This document shows, one piece after another, positions 39,601 through 51,430 of a stretch of 64,000 nucleotides of DNA. Position 1 is the first letter of the stretch. Every line of letters starts with the position of its first letter. This stretch comes from Ectocarpus siliculosus (lineage: Eukaryota > Sar > Phaeophyceae > Ectocarpales > Ectocarpaceae). The notes below the pieces were generated by a model. The model was not told where the DNA came from, ran no database searches, and worked only from the letters and a program-made list of their open reading frames with translations. The stretch lies in assembly GCA_000310025.1 (NCBI GenBank), contig FN649758.1:2515221-2579220 (forward strand), given 5' to 3'. The position numbers and the translations under genes are program-made.

Positions 39601-41012
39601 AACACGAGCGTCCGAAGGTCACAAACCCTAACCGAATGGGTCGTATCTTGTCGGCGATTCATGAAAACTTGTCCAAATTCCCACCGCCCGGAGGGAGGGG
39701 GGGAGGGTCTCACGTATCCGAAATGTTCGTTCGCGAACACCCTTGATTCCTACCAGAATTCCGCAATGACAACTCAACAAGGCCAATGTAGATACCGCAG
39801 AGGTGCATACCTTGAGTTGGCTGCGCATATCGTTGATCACTCTTTGCGGGTTCGCTCCGGCTCGATCCAGCTTGTTGATGAACGCTACTCGAGGTACAGA
39901 ATATCGCTTCATCTGGCGGTCGACGGTAAGAGATTGAGACTGGACCCCAGATACGCCGCACAGCACCAAGACGGCGCCATCGAGAACGCGGAGGGCTCGT
40001 TCGACCTATCGGCGCAGAGCAATAACGCGCCCAAGAAAGTTGGGGGAAACGAAGATGCGGGGGCTCCACGTGAGGAATATGAGCACAAGCGGGGAATGCC
40101 TTTCGAGAAGCTCTAGCCGCCCACGACAACGACATGACATTGTCGCTATTCCTGGTGCCCCACGTAGACAGTTTTTCACCGTTACCATGAAACTCATTTT
40201 CCACCAACCTTGCTTCTGCTTCTGTGAATACCATACCTCGATTGTGAAATCAACGTGTCCTGGCGTGTCAATGATGTTGATGTGGTGGTTATCCCATTCA
40301 CAAAAGGTAGCCGCAGATTGGATGGTGATGCCCTTTTCTCTTTCGAGGTCCATCGAGTCCATCTTTGCCCCAACGCCATCCTTGATAAAAGAAACGAGTA
40401 GGGAAAAGGTGGGAACGTCAGAACGTACAGAATTAACAACATGTTCGTGAGGAAAGGCGCGAAACAGAACATGTGAGAGGACGGTGCCGCTTGCTGGAAG
40501 CTCGAGGGGATACAGTGTTGAGAGCGCCGACAATATTCAATGAGGAAAATCATGCTCCCAAATGCAAAATGTACCCAGGGTACGATACACAGCCCTCACG
40601 CTCGGCGGCGGCGTGGGCAGAGTCAACAACTGGTAGTGATATACTTTCTCCAAGGTCGCGTCACTCAAAGCAGCACCTTTCCCCGGACGTCATGGATAGA
40701 GTTGATTCTCCCAGTGTAGTACAGGATACGTTCCGTAAGCGTAGTCTTGCCGCTATCAATATGGGCAGATATGCCAATGTTTCTCGTTTTTGCGATGTGC
40801 CCAGCCGGAGACGTACGTCCTTCTATCGTCTCCGATGGTTGAGCTGAGAGGGATCTGCGTCGTGGGAAGGGTGCGGCGAGCGATCCAAGTGAGAGAAAGG
40901 GAGAGAGAAAGACAGAGAGCGAACGTCGTGTTGTCGTCCTACAAGAAAGCGTGAAATCGTCGGCTTGCATGGGCTCTGGATAGTCTGCAAAATCTACCTT
41001 CAACCCTTCCAA
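30690..41012 (-). CDS. GFM1: Mitochondrial translation elongation factor G1 (EF-G1), 17 exons, complete
   Basis: GTPase that translocates mRNA and tRNAs on the mitochondrial ribosome. Exons 5' to 3': 41012-40677, 40380-40237, 40005-39811, 39076-38933, 38292-38203, 38008-37916, 37522-37427, 37306-37208, 37038-36943, 36397-36315, 35897-35783, 35453-35332, 34171-33915, 33616-33423, 32905-32774, 32276-32188, 30750-30690. They total 2,346 nt (781 residues plus stop) with every phase consistent; known EF-G1 proteins are about 750 residues. The N-terminus is rich in Arg and Ser ([13 protein letters not shown]), as in a mitochondrial presequence. G motifs: AHIDSGKTT (G1), GITIQSAAT (G2), DTPGHVDF (G3), NKLD (G4). 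Later landmarks are [19 protein letters not shown]-like [44 protein letters not shown] and [10 protein letters not shown]; the last exon ends [11 protein letters not shown]. The GITIQSAAT form marks EF-G1 rather than the recycling factor EF-G2. The start could also be the in-frame Met 14 codons later. Confidence 0.96.
36471..36783 (+). mobile_element. tRNA-derived SINE, copy 1 (old, in GFM1 intron)
   Basis: Begins GGTCGCCCCGGTGGTCTAGT, shared with the copies at 59.27 and 61.18 kb and containing an RNA polymerase III A-box. The B-box region is decayed. The tail shares CCCTTCTCGCGATAAAAA with copy 2, and both end with a CCTCCT...TGACCC block followed by a GGTTRTAGTTG- or GGGTTG-like end. It lies in the intron between GFM1 exons 36397-36315 and 37038-36943, on the strand opposite to the gene. 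Confidence 0.7.
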
Positions 41013-42087
41013 AGCTTCGTAAAGTTGAGGGCGTACGCCTACTTACTGTACTTTGCCTCGGAGAGTTTGCGGGCGCCAAGGTCACACCTGGCACCAGTTC
41101 ACACGCGGACAGTGGGCTGGCGAGAACGAAATGAACCAACACACATTCTGGCCGATGCCAGCTCGGATACAACAGCGTTACACATGCACAAATTCACGTC
41201 GTGGTCTCAGACATTACTGTCCCTTGTCAGACAGACCGAATGCTGAGAGCACGTTCAGAATCGAGTTCAAGACAAGATAAAAAAAATCATGTAATGATTG
41301 GTGGAAAATGTAACCCTGCCCGGCCACTATTCCCACCTCTGAACAAAACCCTATGGCTCAAGTCGGTACGAGAAAGAAAGAAATATGACCGTTCACATCA
41401 CGTGGTGGGCGAACCGGAACTACAGCCCGTAAAACGCGGTCTACTCGCACGCGCAGCGTGTTGCATGTGGAGCGTTTTCAGCCAACTTCGACAAACCGCC
41501 GCTGACATTCAGGGAAAAAAAACACCTCAGAATCTCTTCGATCGGAGCCAACACAGCAACTTGATTTTAAGACTGAAACTTGACATGATTCCCGGCCCGT
41601 CCACCCTTTACATCCAGGACGGATTGTCTGGCGCGAACCGGAATAATTCAAAGAGAAATATAACCATAGGGAAGGCATCACAGCCTGTTGCTCGAGGATC
41701 AGTAGAAACACCAATAATCCGTTGCGATTTAATGCTAGACTCCTGCCTGTAGACACAGACCATCAAATCCAGCTTTGGGCGAACCAGAACCAAAATTGGC
41801 GAAACACCGCATGTACGCACGCACCGCGCGTGCCTGTGCGTATGTGCCACCACCCCCACATCAACACCATGCACCGTTGCACATCGCCGAAGAAAGAAAA
41901 TCACACAAAACCAACAGATGGTGACTGGGCGTCGCTGTTGAATATGACTGGCGTTGAAATATTACATGTGCTGGTATGTGCGTGGTTCTCCCACATGTGG
42001 TTCAATTTCTTTTTCACAGACGAAGTACCAGGAATCTACGCTCGCGATTTTCTGTCCAATGTGGCCCCACTAAGGCGACGCCAGCCT

Positions 42088-42950
42088 CCCTATCGTCCCC
42101 TGTGTCCCAGGGGCTCTTGTGAGCTGCTTTTCCTCCAATCATACGTATGCATACTTTTTTTTTTCACAGGTCAAACTGTCTATAAAAAATCCCGAGTGGT
42201 GCCCCCGCCGAAAGCTGTACACTCCATATTCCCCCGTCTCCCGCTTAGCCCTACTAGGAGGCACAAACCCCTACATCCATGTGGAGAAATCACACCAGCT
42301 TGAGCAACCCCGTCCATTAAAATTGTGCTGCTTATCAGTTTAGGCCTTTTAGAGCGAGATCGAGGTGCTTGAAATTTTGCGAATGGAGGACTGTCGTCCC
42401 GCAGAGATTTTGGTGAACAAACGCAGAAACGTGAGCTTCAACTGCCGACAGCTACAGCACGCCAGAAGCAACCACACTGTTCGGAAGTGCCACAGCCTAC
42501 CGGTGTGGTGTGTGAGTGGCGTCGCATGCCTTGACAGCACCAGCAGACAACCAGAAGCAATTCCAGAGGTGTTCTTGTGAACTGCATGTAGTTGCATGCA
42601 GCAGCCGGAAGATATTGACCAAACTGGCGGATAATCGGGGTACTTTGACGCGTCGCCGCCGTTCTCTGCGTGCGCATGCCCAGTAAACAAACGGGTTGCA
42701 CGCGAATCAAGCTGGTGCACTGGGCGTTCTCCTCTGCTAAAAAATAGTGGTTAGGTTTGGGGACTGATTGATTTTCGATCTACGGCCCAAAACAGTATTT
42801 AAAAGACGCTTCGTCGTGAAGCTGCTTTTGTGCAAAGCCCTTACTCTACATTCAAGTTGCTTCGTTTTGTTTGCGAAAGTCCATTCCCTTGTACATGTAT
42901 GCATATAACGCCTTGTTGGTTGGTTGAAACAAGGCGTAGCCTTAAGTCTC
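42088..42950. repeat. Dispersed repeat family R, copy 1 (uninterrupted)
   Basis: About 860 bp matching 52391-52478 plus 53248-54032 in the same orientation. Shared blocks include CCCCTGTGTCCC, TCACAGGTCAAACTG, CCAGCTTGAGCAACCCCGTC, GCGAGATCGAGGTGCTTGAA, TGACAGCA.CAGCAGACAACCAGAA and TGTAGTTGCAT.CAGCAGCC. It has no recognised coding capacity and no clear terminal repeats. Unlike copy 2 it carries a single TATA at the joint near 42.18 kb. Confidence 0.85.
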
Positions 42951-45900
42951 ACTACCAACACCGTATGAATTTGGCTTGTGCGCACAACCGGGGAATCATT
43001 TTCACATAGCAGGCCCGGTAACTGTCATACGGCAGTTGTTATGGCTTGTGGCGCCGTGTACTCGACAGATGCTCACTCAGTGATCGGATGTAAGGTCTCT
43101 TCTGTTAGGAACCCTCGTAGAAGAGGAAGCCCAAATGGGGACACTTTGGGGACACAGCACTCAAAAGCTTGTAACCGCACCGTGGTCGTCACTATGCTCC
43201 GCTGCATGAAACTTGCGTGGGAAACCTTGGTCTAGCATGCTTGTGTGAGGTACACTGTGTGCCTCTCCTGGGCCTCTGACTTGCTGTACACAATCTCCAA
43301 AGCCGCGAGTCCCCTTGTTGGTAACACTGTACATAGCTCAGTCTGGAGAAATTTGGGGTTCAGAATAGAAAGTGTCCCCGGTGCATTTGGTGACACTTCA
43401 CATACTGAACCCAAGTCAGCCTTCGGCCCTCGGGACCGTACAGCCTCTCCCAATGAGCGGACGCGATTTTCTCTGCACCTACATGTGAAGAAAACCGTAG
43501 CCACTATTGCTGTAGCTAGCATTACCTCGTGACAGATTTGCGGTCCACCACTATCTGTCGACGTCGGCGAGATATGACGGCATCGAGATTTAAACTCCAC
43601 CAGACCGCAACAGACCACATACGACCAAACAGAGAAGTCTTCTCGAAACCACTTGCTACATAGGTTCGCCTACATGCACTGCACAGATTTTTCTTCGCGA
43701 TTCGGTGCTCTGCTGAAGAAGGCATGTCGGCCAAGCGAAAGTATGCTCCAGAGGCCCGGGAGTGGTGTGATACGAGTATGTAGGATGTAATGGCTATGCA
43801 TGGGACTGTATGTATCGTGATCGTAAATCTAGCTTTGGTGAGTCTCGTTGCATACCTACTTACAGCAGTTCCATACAACACGTATGCTATGCGTACGACC
43901 CAGGATCTTGCCTGTCGGAGCGCTTACAGATGATCTCTCTCTATCGTCACGACAGGTTTTGGTACAAAAGCACCCCACTGGCCTGTGAAAGAGCCCACCA
44001 CAAAAAGATCAACTGCGTGATCGACACTTGCTGTCAGTGCCCAACGTTGGTCTGCTTGGCTACATAACGTTGACCCGCGGGTTGTCTGGGCATGCACAAA
44101 CTCTAATTACGTACAAGGGCAGCAAGGCAGCATCAATGATAATTGGACAAACGCAAAAGTCACCATCCCTCCATGTAATTAACCCTTGATAACAACTTTC
44201 GTTACCAGACACCTCCCACTCACCCCTTTGTACACACTCAGGAACTCACCTCCACATCGTCTGGCGATGTCTTGCAGCTGGCCGGCTCCCAGCCACAACT
44301 GCCTGTTGCAAGCCTCGAACGTGGCGGCTGATGTGTAACATACCCCCAGCCAGCTCTTTCTGCAACTGCAATCCTTCTTCTAGCTGTCACCGATGGGCGC
44401 AGGTATTCCGCAAATGTTATGACAGAGGACCTGCTGTCTACAGCACTGCAATGAGCTGTAGCTGCTCCGCATATATCCTCGTGGGATAGTACGGCGGTAC
44501 AGGAAGTAGTTCAATTTGTGGCTCAGCGACCAGGGCAGCGCAAAGCGGGGGCGAATTATATTAATTTCGCGTGAAGCACGAAAAAAATACGAAGAGGCGT
44601 TGTTTGAACACAATACTGCGTGAATCATAAGCCCCGACCTCGTTTATTACATAGACGACTGCTGACACACAAAGGTTACCTTTGATTCCATCCAGTGGTT
44701 TGTTTCCATTTGCTCCTGGTGTGCGTGTTTCACTGCTCTGTTTACTGCTATTGTGGCATAGGGTGTGACTCTACTGTCTACTGATTGAGTGACCATAGTT
44801 TACTTGACGTATGAATCAGAATCATTGCGCTTTTCCCCAATATAATATAGAACCAGACGACGTTCTTGATGTTCAGACCACCAAAAAATTACATAGCATC
44901 ATTGCATGTAGTCAGTGTGTTTCGTCCTCCATCAAACGCTTACTCCTAGAAAATACCGGCGTTGCCTATCTATTATTTGGATGCGAGTCTTCGCCCTTTG
45001 GGTACATGTTCGACGCCAAGCCGAGGTCGCACAGCAGCATCGAAAAAGTAACATCCCTTGAATTGGTACTGTAGTCTACACCTCGTATTTTCTAAAAAAA
45101 CACAGGACTTTGAGCGCATCCTTTCGTGGATGTTTCAGGAGATGTACCTGTTCGAGATATATATTCTGTAACCACAAGCAAGGATTTTTCATACATATGC
45201 ATTGGTCCCCCGGTGTACTTGAGAGTATCACGGCTGTCCGCGTCAGTGTTGCGCCAGAACGGATGTTCTAAAGTACAGGAGGTACCAAACAGGCGGACAC
45301 ATGGCACCGATCGGAGAGATCGCACCGTGGTGTCGGGGAGAGAAAAAAAAATACAAAAACCCAATTATTTTTCAACCGATGGCACTGGTCGGTGAATGAC
45401 CAGGCGCGGGGGTGCGCAAAAACAAACAAACGAGCGCACCCGGTGCCATCTCTCCGCCTCATACGGTACTTGTAGCAGAGATTGGACCGGAAGGCGTGTG
45501 GTTAGATCTATATTTTCGGTTTGCGAATGAGAAGCGTTGCGCCTCAACATCACAGAAATGTTCCGAAAAGGATCATCACACAGAAGAACCCAGTACATGG
45601 CATTCAAAACGTCCCGTCCTCGCTGGTTAGAAGTGGTTGACAGACGTGACCAAACGGATGACCAATCGTACATGCGAAAGCGCCTCGGGGAGTGAAGTAA
45701 CTCCACATCTTGTAAAGCGCTAGTATTGAGTAGACAGACCCCTTGCGCAAAAAATTGAGGGCAAGCACCACAGGAGGAAAAGCGAAGAAACTCCGTCTGG
45801 TGTATGATACGGAAGGAGTCGGGATATATGTCAAAAGGGAAAATGTGCTGCTCATGACTGGCAGTCACGAATGCAGGATGAGCCAGCTATGACGAGAGAT

Positions 45901-46773
45901 TGGTCCTTGCTGATGAGCATGTAATTGCTGCGCACGCTTTCTTTAATCTGCTTGCTTGCTGGACAACAAGCAGTGCACCTGTAGGTCCATGACTCAGCAA
46001 TGTACATTGCATGCCTGCGTCGAATGGAAACATGCCGAGGCCGATCGCCATTCGATCGAGGCCATACTCCAGTGCGCCACCCCGCCATCACCGACACACT
46101 CTGCCCCCCAAAATGAAATACCAAACCGTCACAGATATAACCTGTTCATTCGCGAACTCGCTGACAAGCCTATTCATAGCCCAGTCCTCTGCTGAATACA
46201 CATGACAGGACTTCATGCGAAGAACGTAGGACCTCACACAGGCAGCATTCCTCAGCCCTCTGGCCGAAGTCAGCCCCCACTCTTATCCCCCCTCCCCCCT
46301 CCCGCCCACACTGAACTCCCCCTACGTAGCGGTACAACGCGGTTGAGAGCATCAGTGGTGGGCCCCGACGTGGTGGGCATTGTAAAAGTCGCGGATCTTC
46401 TTCGCCTCCTCCTTCCTGCACACAAGAAATTCGGATCGGAAAAGAGTCAAACTTAAGCGACAGAAGTATACGCCTACGTGGGACATTAGACCCCGTAGGT
46501 AATACAAACCGCGAAATATACTTCGTAAACTGCACAGGGATCGACTGATTGATGGCGCGGGTGAGAGAATGTGTTGTGCGAGAGAGGTACACAGCGAAGA
46601 GCCGCGATTTCTGCAGAAAAAGCTCCGTATACGTTCTACAAACGCCATTCAAATGTCTGCATTGGAATGTAGAGAGAGGTTTGGGCACTGAATATAATTT
46701 GAAAAAAGAGGATATACAGATATACAGTACAGAACCGGCACCGCCTTGCGGATCGATTCCCTGATTATATCTA

Positions 46774-47383
46774 TACCGTATATGACACAAGATAACACAC
46801 CTACATAAGAAAGCACACCCCCCACAGAATACGACACCCCGGTGATAGTTTTGGGCGCTTCTGACAAACCATCGATTTTTATCACAGGGGTACATAAGAT
46901 AACACACCCCAGTGATCTTGTAGTTACGCCGCATATAGTCACGGGGCCCCTCCTTCTTTATCACCGGGGTGACAGCATCTGCCCTGGGCAATCACACACA
47001 CAACCACGTCAGCTGTGTGCGGGGAAACACCCCGCATGGAGACCCCCAACAACATGAACGTGCAGGCAGAGCAGAATGCAGCCGCAAGTACCTCCGCTCC
47101 TTCGACAACTGCTTCGACTGCAGCAGCGCAGGCGCCACAGCAGATCACCTCCTTCTTTGAGCCCGCGCACACCTCTCCGCCCCCAAACACACGCTGTGGG
47201 TGTTCGGACGCGCTATCACACCACCTGTTTTATCACACCCCCTTAAGGGCCCCTGCGAGCTGCACTTTATCACCCGGGGTACACAAGATAACACCCCCCC
47301 CACAGGATACCACACCCGGTGATAATATTTTCAAACTCCAAAATGTTATCACCGGGGTGTGTTATCTTGTGTCATATACGGTA
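46774..47383. mobile_element. 610-bp element with perfect 29-bp terminal inverted repeats
   Basis: The left end 46774-46802 starts ATACCGTATATGACACAAG; the right end 47355-47383 is its exact reverse complement over 29 bp. Inside are repeated subterminal units around TATCACCGGGGTG and ACACAAGATAACACACC. From 47036 an ATG opens a frame reading METPNNMNVQAEQNAAAS then QQITSFFEPAHT, an Ala/Ser/Thr/Gln-rich stretch that could be a captured or residual transposase N-terminus. No target duplication was clear. Confidence 0.8.
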
Positions 47384-47689
47384 TGTCCCCCAACTTGCGG
47401 ACAAATGAATACTAATCTTTGCCGGTGATTCGCGTAAGGGGGTCGTTCGTACTATCACACACCCTTGGGAACAGTACACTTCCCTGATGACTTTTCAACG
47501 CTAAAATGTTACCGCAGGGATGATATCTCCAGTGATGCATGGAGCATATCTATTTAAGGGCCTAGACAGGTGTTTCATCTCGATCTGTAAAAACTGATCA
47601 ACACGTAGCTCGTCGGTATGGTGTCCAGCAAACGGCAAAAAGCGCATCCTGAACCAACGCGTGAGAACGGGTACTCGTATCTAACCCTC

Positions 47690-47886
47690 CCCCCCCGGAC
47701 CAAGATTGACACGCAGGATAGCCACATTGAGCGGCTCACTTGCAGCAGTCTACTGTATAGGAATTAGTGTGTCCATAGTAAAACCACTATACTCTTCATT
47801 GTATCGGCTTTCGATCCGCATTCTGAGAGTCATATCGTACCCTTCTTTGGGTAGGCCCCTCCGCGACCAAGATTGACACGCAATCT
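47690..47886. repeat. Direct repeat GACCAAGATTGACACGCA
   Basis: The 18-mer occurs at about 47.70 kb and again at about 47.87 kb, both preceded by a C-rich run (CCCTCC or CCCCTCC). They may be ends of small elements; nothing further was resolved. Confidence 0.6.
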
Positions 47887-49480
47887 GGGGGGTTTCCATG
47901 GTTTCCACATGGAGGGCCCTCTTGTCTTGATAGTTGACTGGCAGCAGTGGCTACCACACCTCTTGCCGGCATTGAAAGTTATTCGCACAAACGCAAAATA
48001 ATCGTCTGGGCACGCACCAAGCACCAAGAGCCTGGTAGTGACGTACACAAGTAGCAATACGCTTTCGGTTGTGAACGTCACCAGCGTCTGCAGAATCGTT
48101 TCGTGCAGCGAAGGACAGGAGCAAATCACACAAATACAGAACTTACTTTTGCGCGCTTTTGTGTTGCCCAACGACGACGTACTTGATCGACAGGTGGGTC
48201 AGCGCACTGACTCCCATAAAATGAAGAACTGGTGAAAAGCTGGAGACGGACAGCAGTAGGGGAAGGAACGGGACGTGGAGAGCCAAGAATGAAGAAGTAT
48301 CAGGCCGATGGTGCCGAAAAGGCAGAAATTTATGTGTAACTTGAGAAGGTACGGTAGTTTCATCATTTCATGCGGTAGGGCTATGTGCAGTGTGCGGTCA
48401 CATGAAAGCAGCATTTGCCTGCGCACGATGTCTCATGGGTGCAACACCTGAAGAGACCTGCAACGATCGAACTTTTCGTATCCAGCAAGATACTGGTGCA
48501 AAGCAAACACGTTGTCATATCCGCCCTGCTGCACGTGCGTCAAGGTTGACGAAAAAACAATATCCACAGGATGCGATGTTTCATAGTGCAAGCTATTGAA
48601 GTCCCGCACACTTGCCGGCCACAACCTCCGCGGAACGATCGACCCTAGTCGAGCGACGACCACAGCGGGCACAAAGCAGCTACATCAGTTTTATGAATGA
48701 GGGGTTGCCTACATCACCAACTTCATCTCTGCTATTTATCAGTGTTCACCCTGATCAGTATGCAAATTTCGCGCTCAACACCATTGTAGCAGCACATTGC
48801 AACAAGCTCTTGCTTCTTGGTTCTTTCAAAGTACAACCCAATAAATGTTCCCGGAGGAACCGCCCTTGGTTTCGTTGTATCTCCCAATAGAGTTGAGATT
48901 CCAAACGATATGGAGTATTTACAGCAGAATGCTACACTAGTGGCGGAGCGGATGGGGCTTCTTTGGAGCCCCACCAACGCTTCCGATTCTTCGATGCCAG
49001 CTTGCCGGCTGATACGTCAGGTACATACGCCCAAAGAAAGGCCTGTAAACCCGCGCCAGAATAGATGGGAAGAACACCCACACACACACCTCACGAAGTC
49101 CCAGTTCATGGCATTTAGAAGTGTTTTGTGTTTTCAACCGCAGAGATTGACGTATTTTCATTGGTCAGCGGGTTAGCCCAGTCGATGCGAATAATAAAGA
49201 CACACATAGATTAAGGGTTTTGCTTCCAAGTCTTGAACCATCTGCTGCTTACTACTCAATATTAATAGCCGTGGAGCGTTTGTGATCCGCGTGATGGCGG
49301 TCCAAAATCGTAAAATTATGCCACCCAGGGACGTTGCGCCCGTCGCAACCGCTGAGCGGCTACGTTTCTCCCTCGGGCTGCGCTGAACGTGTCAAATTCG
49401 GCTTGAGACGGGCGTGCCGAAGACTATTCAACGGACAATGCCGTATTTCGAGCTGTATCCTCGGTCACACAACACTGATC

Positions 49481-49560
49481 ATTGAGCGGTTCAGTAGGTA
49501 GGCTTCCTTGCAACCTTCTGACGTTTGGAACGTGGGTTCGAATCTCGGTGCCGTCACACT
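49481..49560 (+). mobile_element. tRNA-like sequence, probable relic of another SINE
   Basis: Contains GGTTCAGTAGGTAGGC, resembling a D-arm A-box, and GGTTCGAATCTC at 49535-49546, a one-base-off B-box. The stems do not fold into a convincing cloverleaf by eye, so a functional tRNA gene is unlikely. The 3' flank lacks the tail of the 59- and 61-kb SINEs. Confidence 0.35.
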
Positions 49561-51430
49561 AACTGGGATTTTTCTCACACATGCCCAACCCTCTGGAAAG
49601 CAATACATTCGTGTGTACGCAAAATAATCGACCTGACGGTTGGCGAGGCAAGCATCTGCAGAAGGAAGGTGGAGAAAAACTCTTGTGTGGACCGACATCA
49701 TATTGCGTCCCCACAACTGAAATTTAAAATGTATTCTCCGCTACTCCTCTAGGTCTAAACCAGCTATCGCCCGGGGGCAAACCGACCACGCTCTCGCGTG
49801 CACTCCGATCGGCAGCGGTAGTTTGTTTGACGGAGATGAAGATGAGTGTGTGTTTTCCCAATTCGAAAAACCAAAAGCGACAAGCACCAAACTCCTTCAC
49901 TGTGAGGTTCCATTGCCCCAACACTTGCCATGCTCCCCCCTTTCCCTTGAGGGAGGTCCGCCTGAGAAATGCTTAGTCCCCGAGGTGATGCAGCTATGTA
50001 ACAATGTGCACCGTCATCATAAATCTGCGGGATCACCGGAACAAATAAAACTTCGCGCAACTTCATAACCTTAGTTACGAGTAAACGACCGCCTAACCTC
50101 GCGTGAAGGTGTGGACCGTCAGCTTCTGCTATTAGGCTTAACAACGGTCTCCGTGAAGCACGGTGAAAATCAAGTGATGGTTATGTACGCAGGAGAAGGG
50201 GGACGAACGAATGACTGGGAGGGGTTGAGAAACCACTCCCTGCTTCCGATAGCAGCCTCTATTTTGCAAGACAACTGTGCACACGAAAGTGGAGGATTGT
50301 ACCTATACTGACTGCTGTATGCATACTCTGTAGCATTGTGGTATTTTATTTGCGTGCAGCAGCGCGGTTCCTTGGTTGTTGGGAGGCCAGCGCTGTCTGA
50401 ACTTTCTCAAGATGTACGAAACCCTGTACTGCTGTAGGCGTTCCACTACGTGCTACCTCTGTCATGTTGTGCACCGTTGATGATGTTGGCTCTTGTAGCT
50501 CCAACATTGTCTACACCCAATGTGTAGCTTACCCTCCTGCGGCATCTGGGTGCCTGGAGACGTGGAGGGGTCAGGTAAAGAACCGGAACTTTTGCCCCCG
50601 TTTCTACAGCTGAAAAGTTGTAACGGCGAAGCTGACGAGTGTAGGCAGTTGTATTGTTACAAACAAGCAGATGCAGTAAAATACAAACCGTCTGTGCGGT
50701 GAAATCCCACTGATTTGGTGTGTGCAAAACACAGCAAAGGAGTTAAAGAACTGCTGTCGTGGTTGAAATCTCGAACGGGTCTTGTTGATGCAGACTAAAA
50801 ACACTCTGCTGAAGAACAGCAGTAGTATTTTACAAGAATTCCGCTCTGTGGGCATACGTGCATCATACCGAGAAGCGCACAAGGTGCTACCGTAGATTAG
50901 AGACCGACAGCAGTAGCGGACGCACAAATTCTTGAAAAAGACCTGAAGAAAACAAACACAGAGAGATTGGCGCGAGGCGAAGGAGCAACCCCCGTACAAC
51001 GCTATCGCTCCGGGAATCGAGCATCCCCAGATATAGCGTGGGCTACACGATGAAGAAGAGCCCCCCCCCTAATCGATAGCCTCCACAATATTATCGATCA
51101 AATCACCTTCCAGTTTGAATGTACTTGGCGCTGTATCGCTTCGCGAAGCCAGCAAAAGCAGCAGACATCGCCATTATTGACTCCTAAGGCAAGCTTCTCC
51201 GGCTGGTCGTCTTGCTGATGGTTTGCCAAGACCACTTACCTCAGCACCACTCAGCACTGCTCAGAAACTCTGTCACACACAAATCAAATCTCTGGGGATC
51301 CGTCGGATGAAAAGTGGGGGGGTATTTTCCAAAGGGCGGAACCCACGGCGCGCCACACGCACATGACAAGCGCAGAAAAGCAAAACAACAGTAACCGAGC
51401 TACACCAGCAGCCGTGGAGACCCTCGCAAA

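Larger units (their letters stand above)
41013..51430. other. 10.4-kb spacer between divergent GFM1 and MINDY genes
   Basis: The shared upstream region of two divergently transcribed genes. It holds dispersed repeat copy R1 (42.09-42.95 kb), the 610-bp TIR element (46.77-47.38 kb) and a tRNA-like relic (49.48 kb). Frames with protein-like composition but no recognised family: minus 43618-43232 (128 codons, with a hydrophobic segment ATAIVATVFF), plus 44811-45074 (87 codons), minus 48672-48433 and plus 48817-49176. None is convincing as a gene. No core promoter element was identified for either flanking gene. Confidence 0.5.

Noticed and set aside
46170-46991. Minus-strand frame of 273 codons
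   Set aside because: It crosses the left half of the TIR element and its terminal repeat, has biased composition and no domain.
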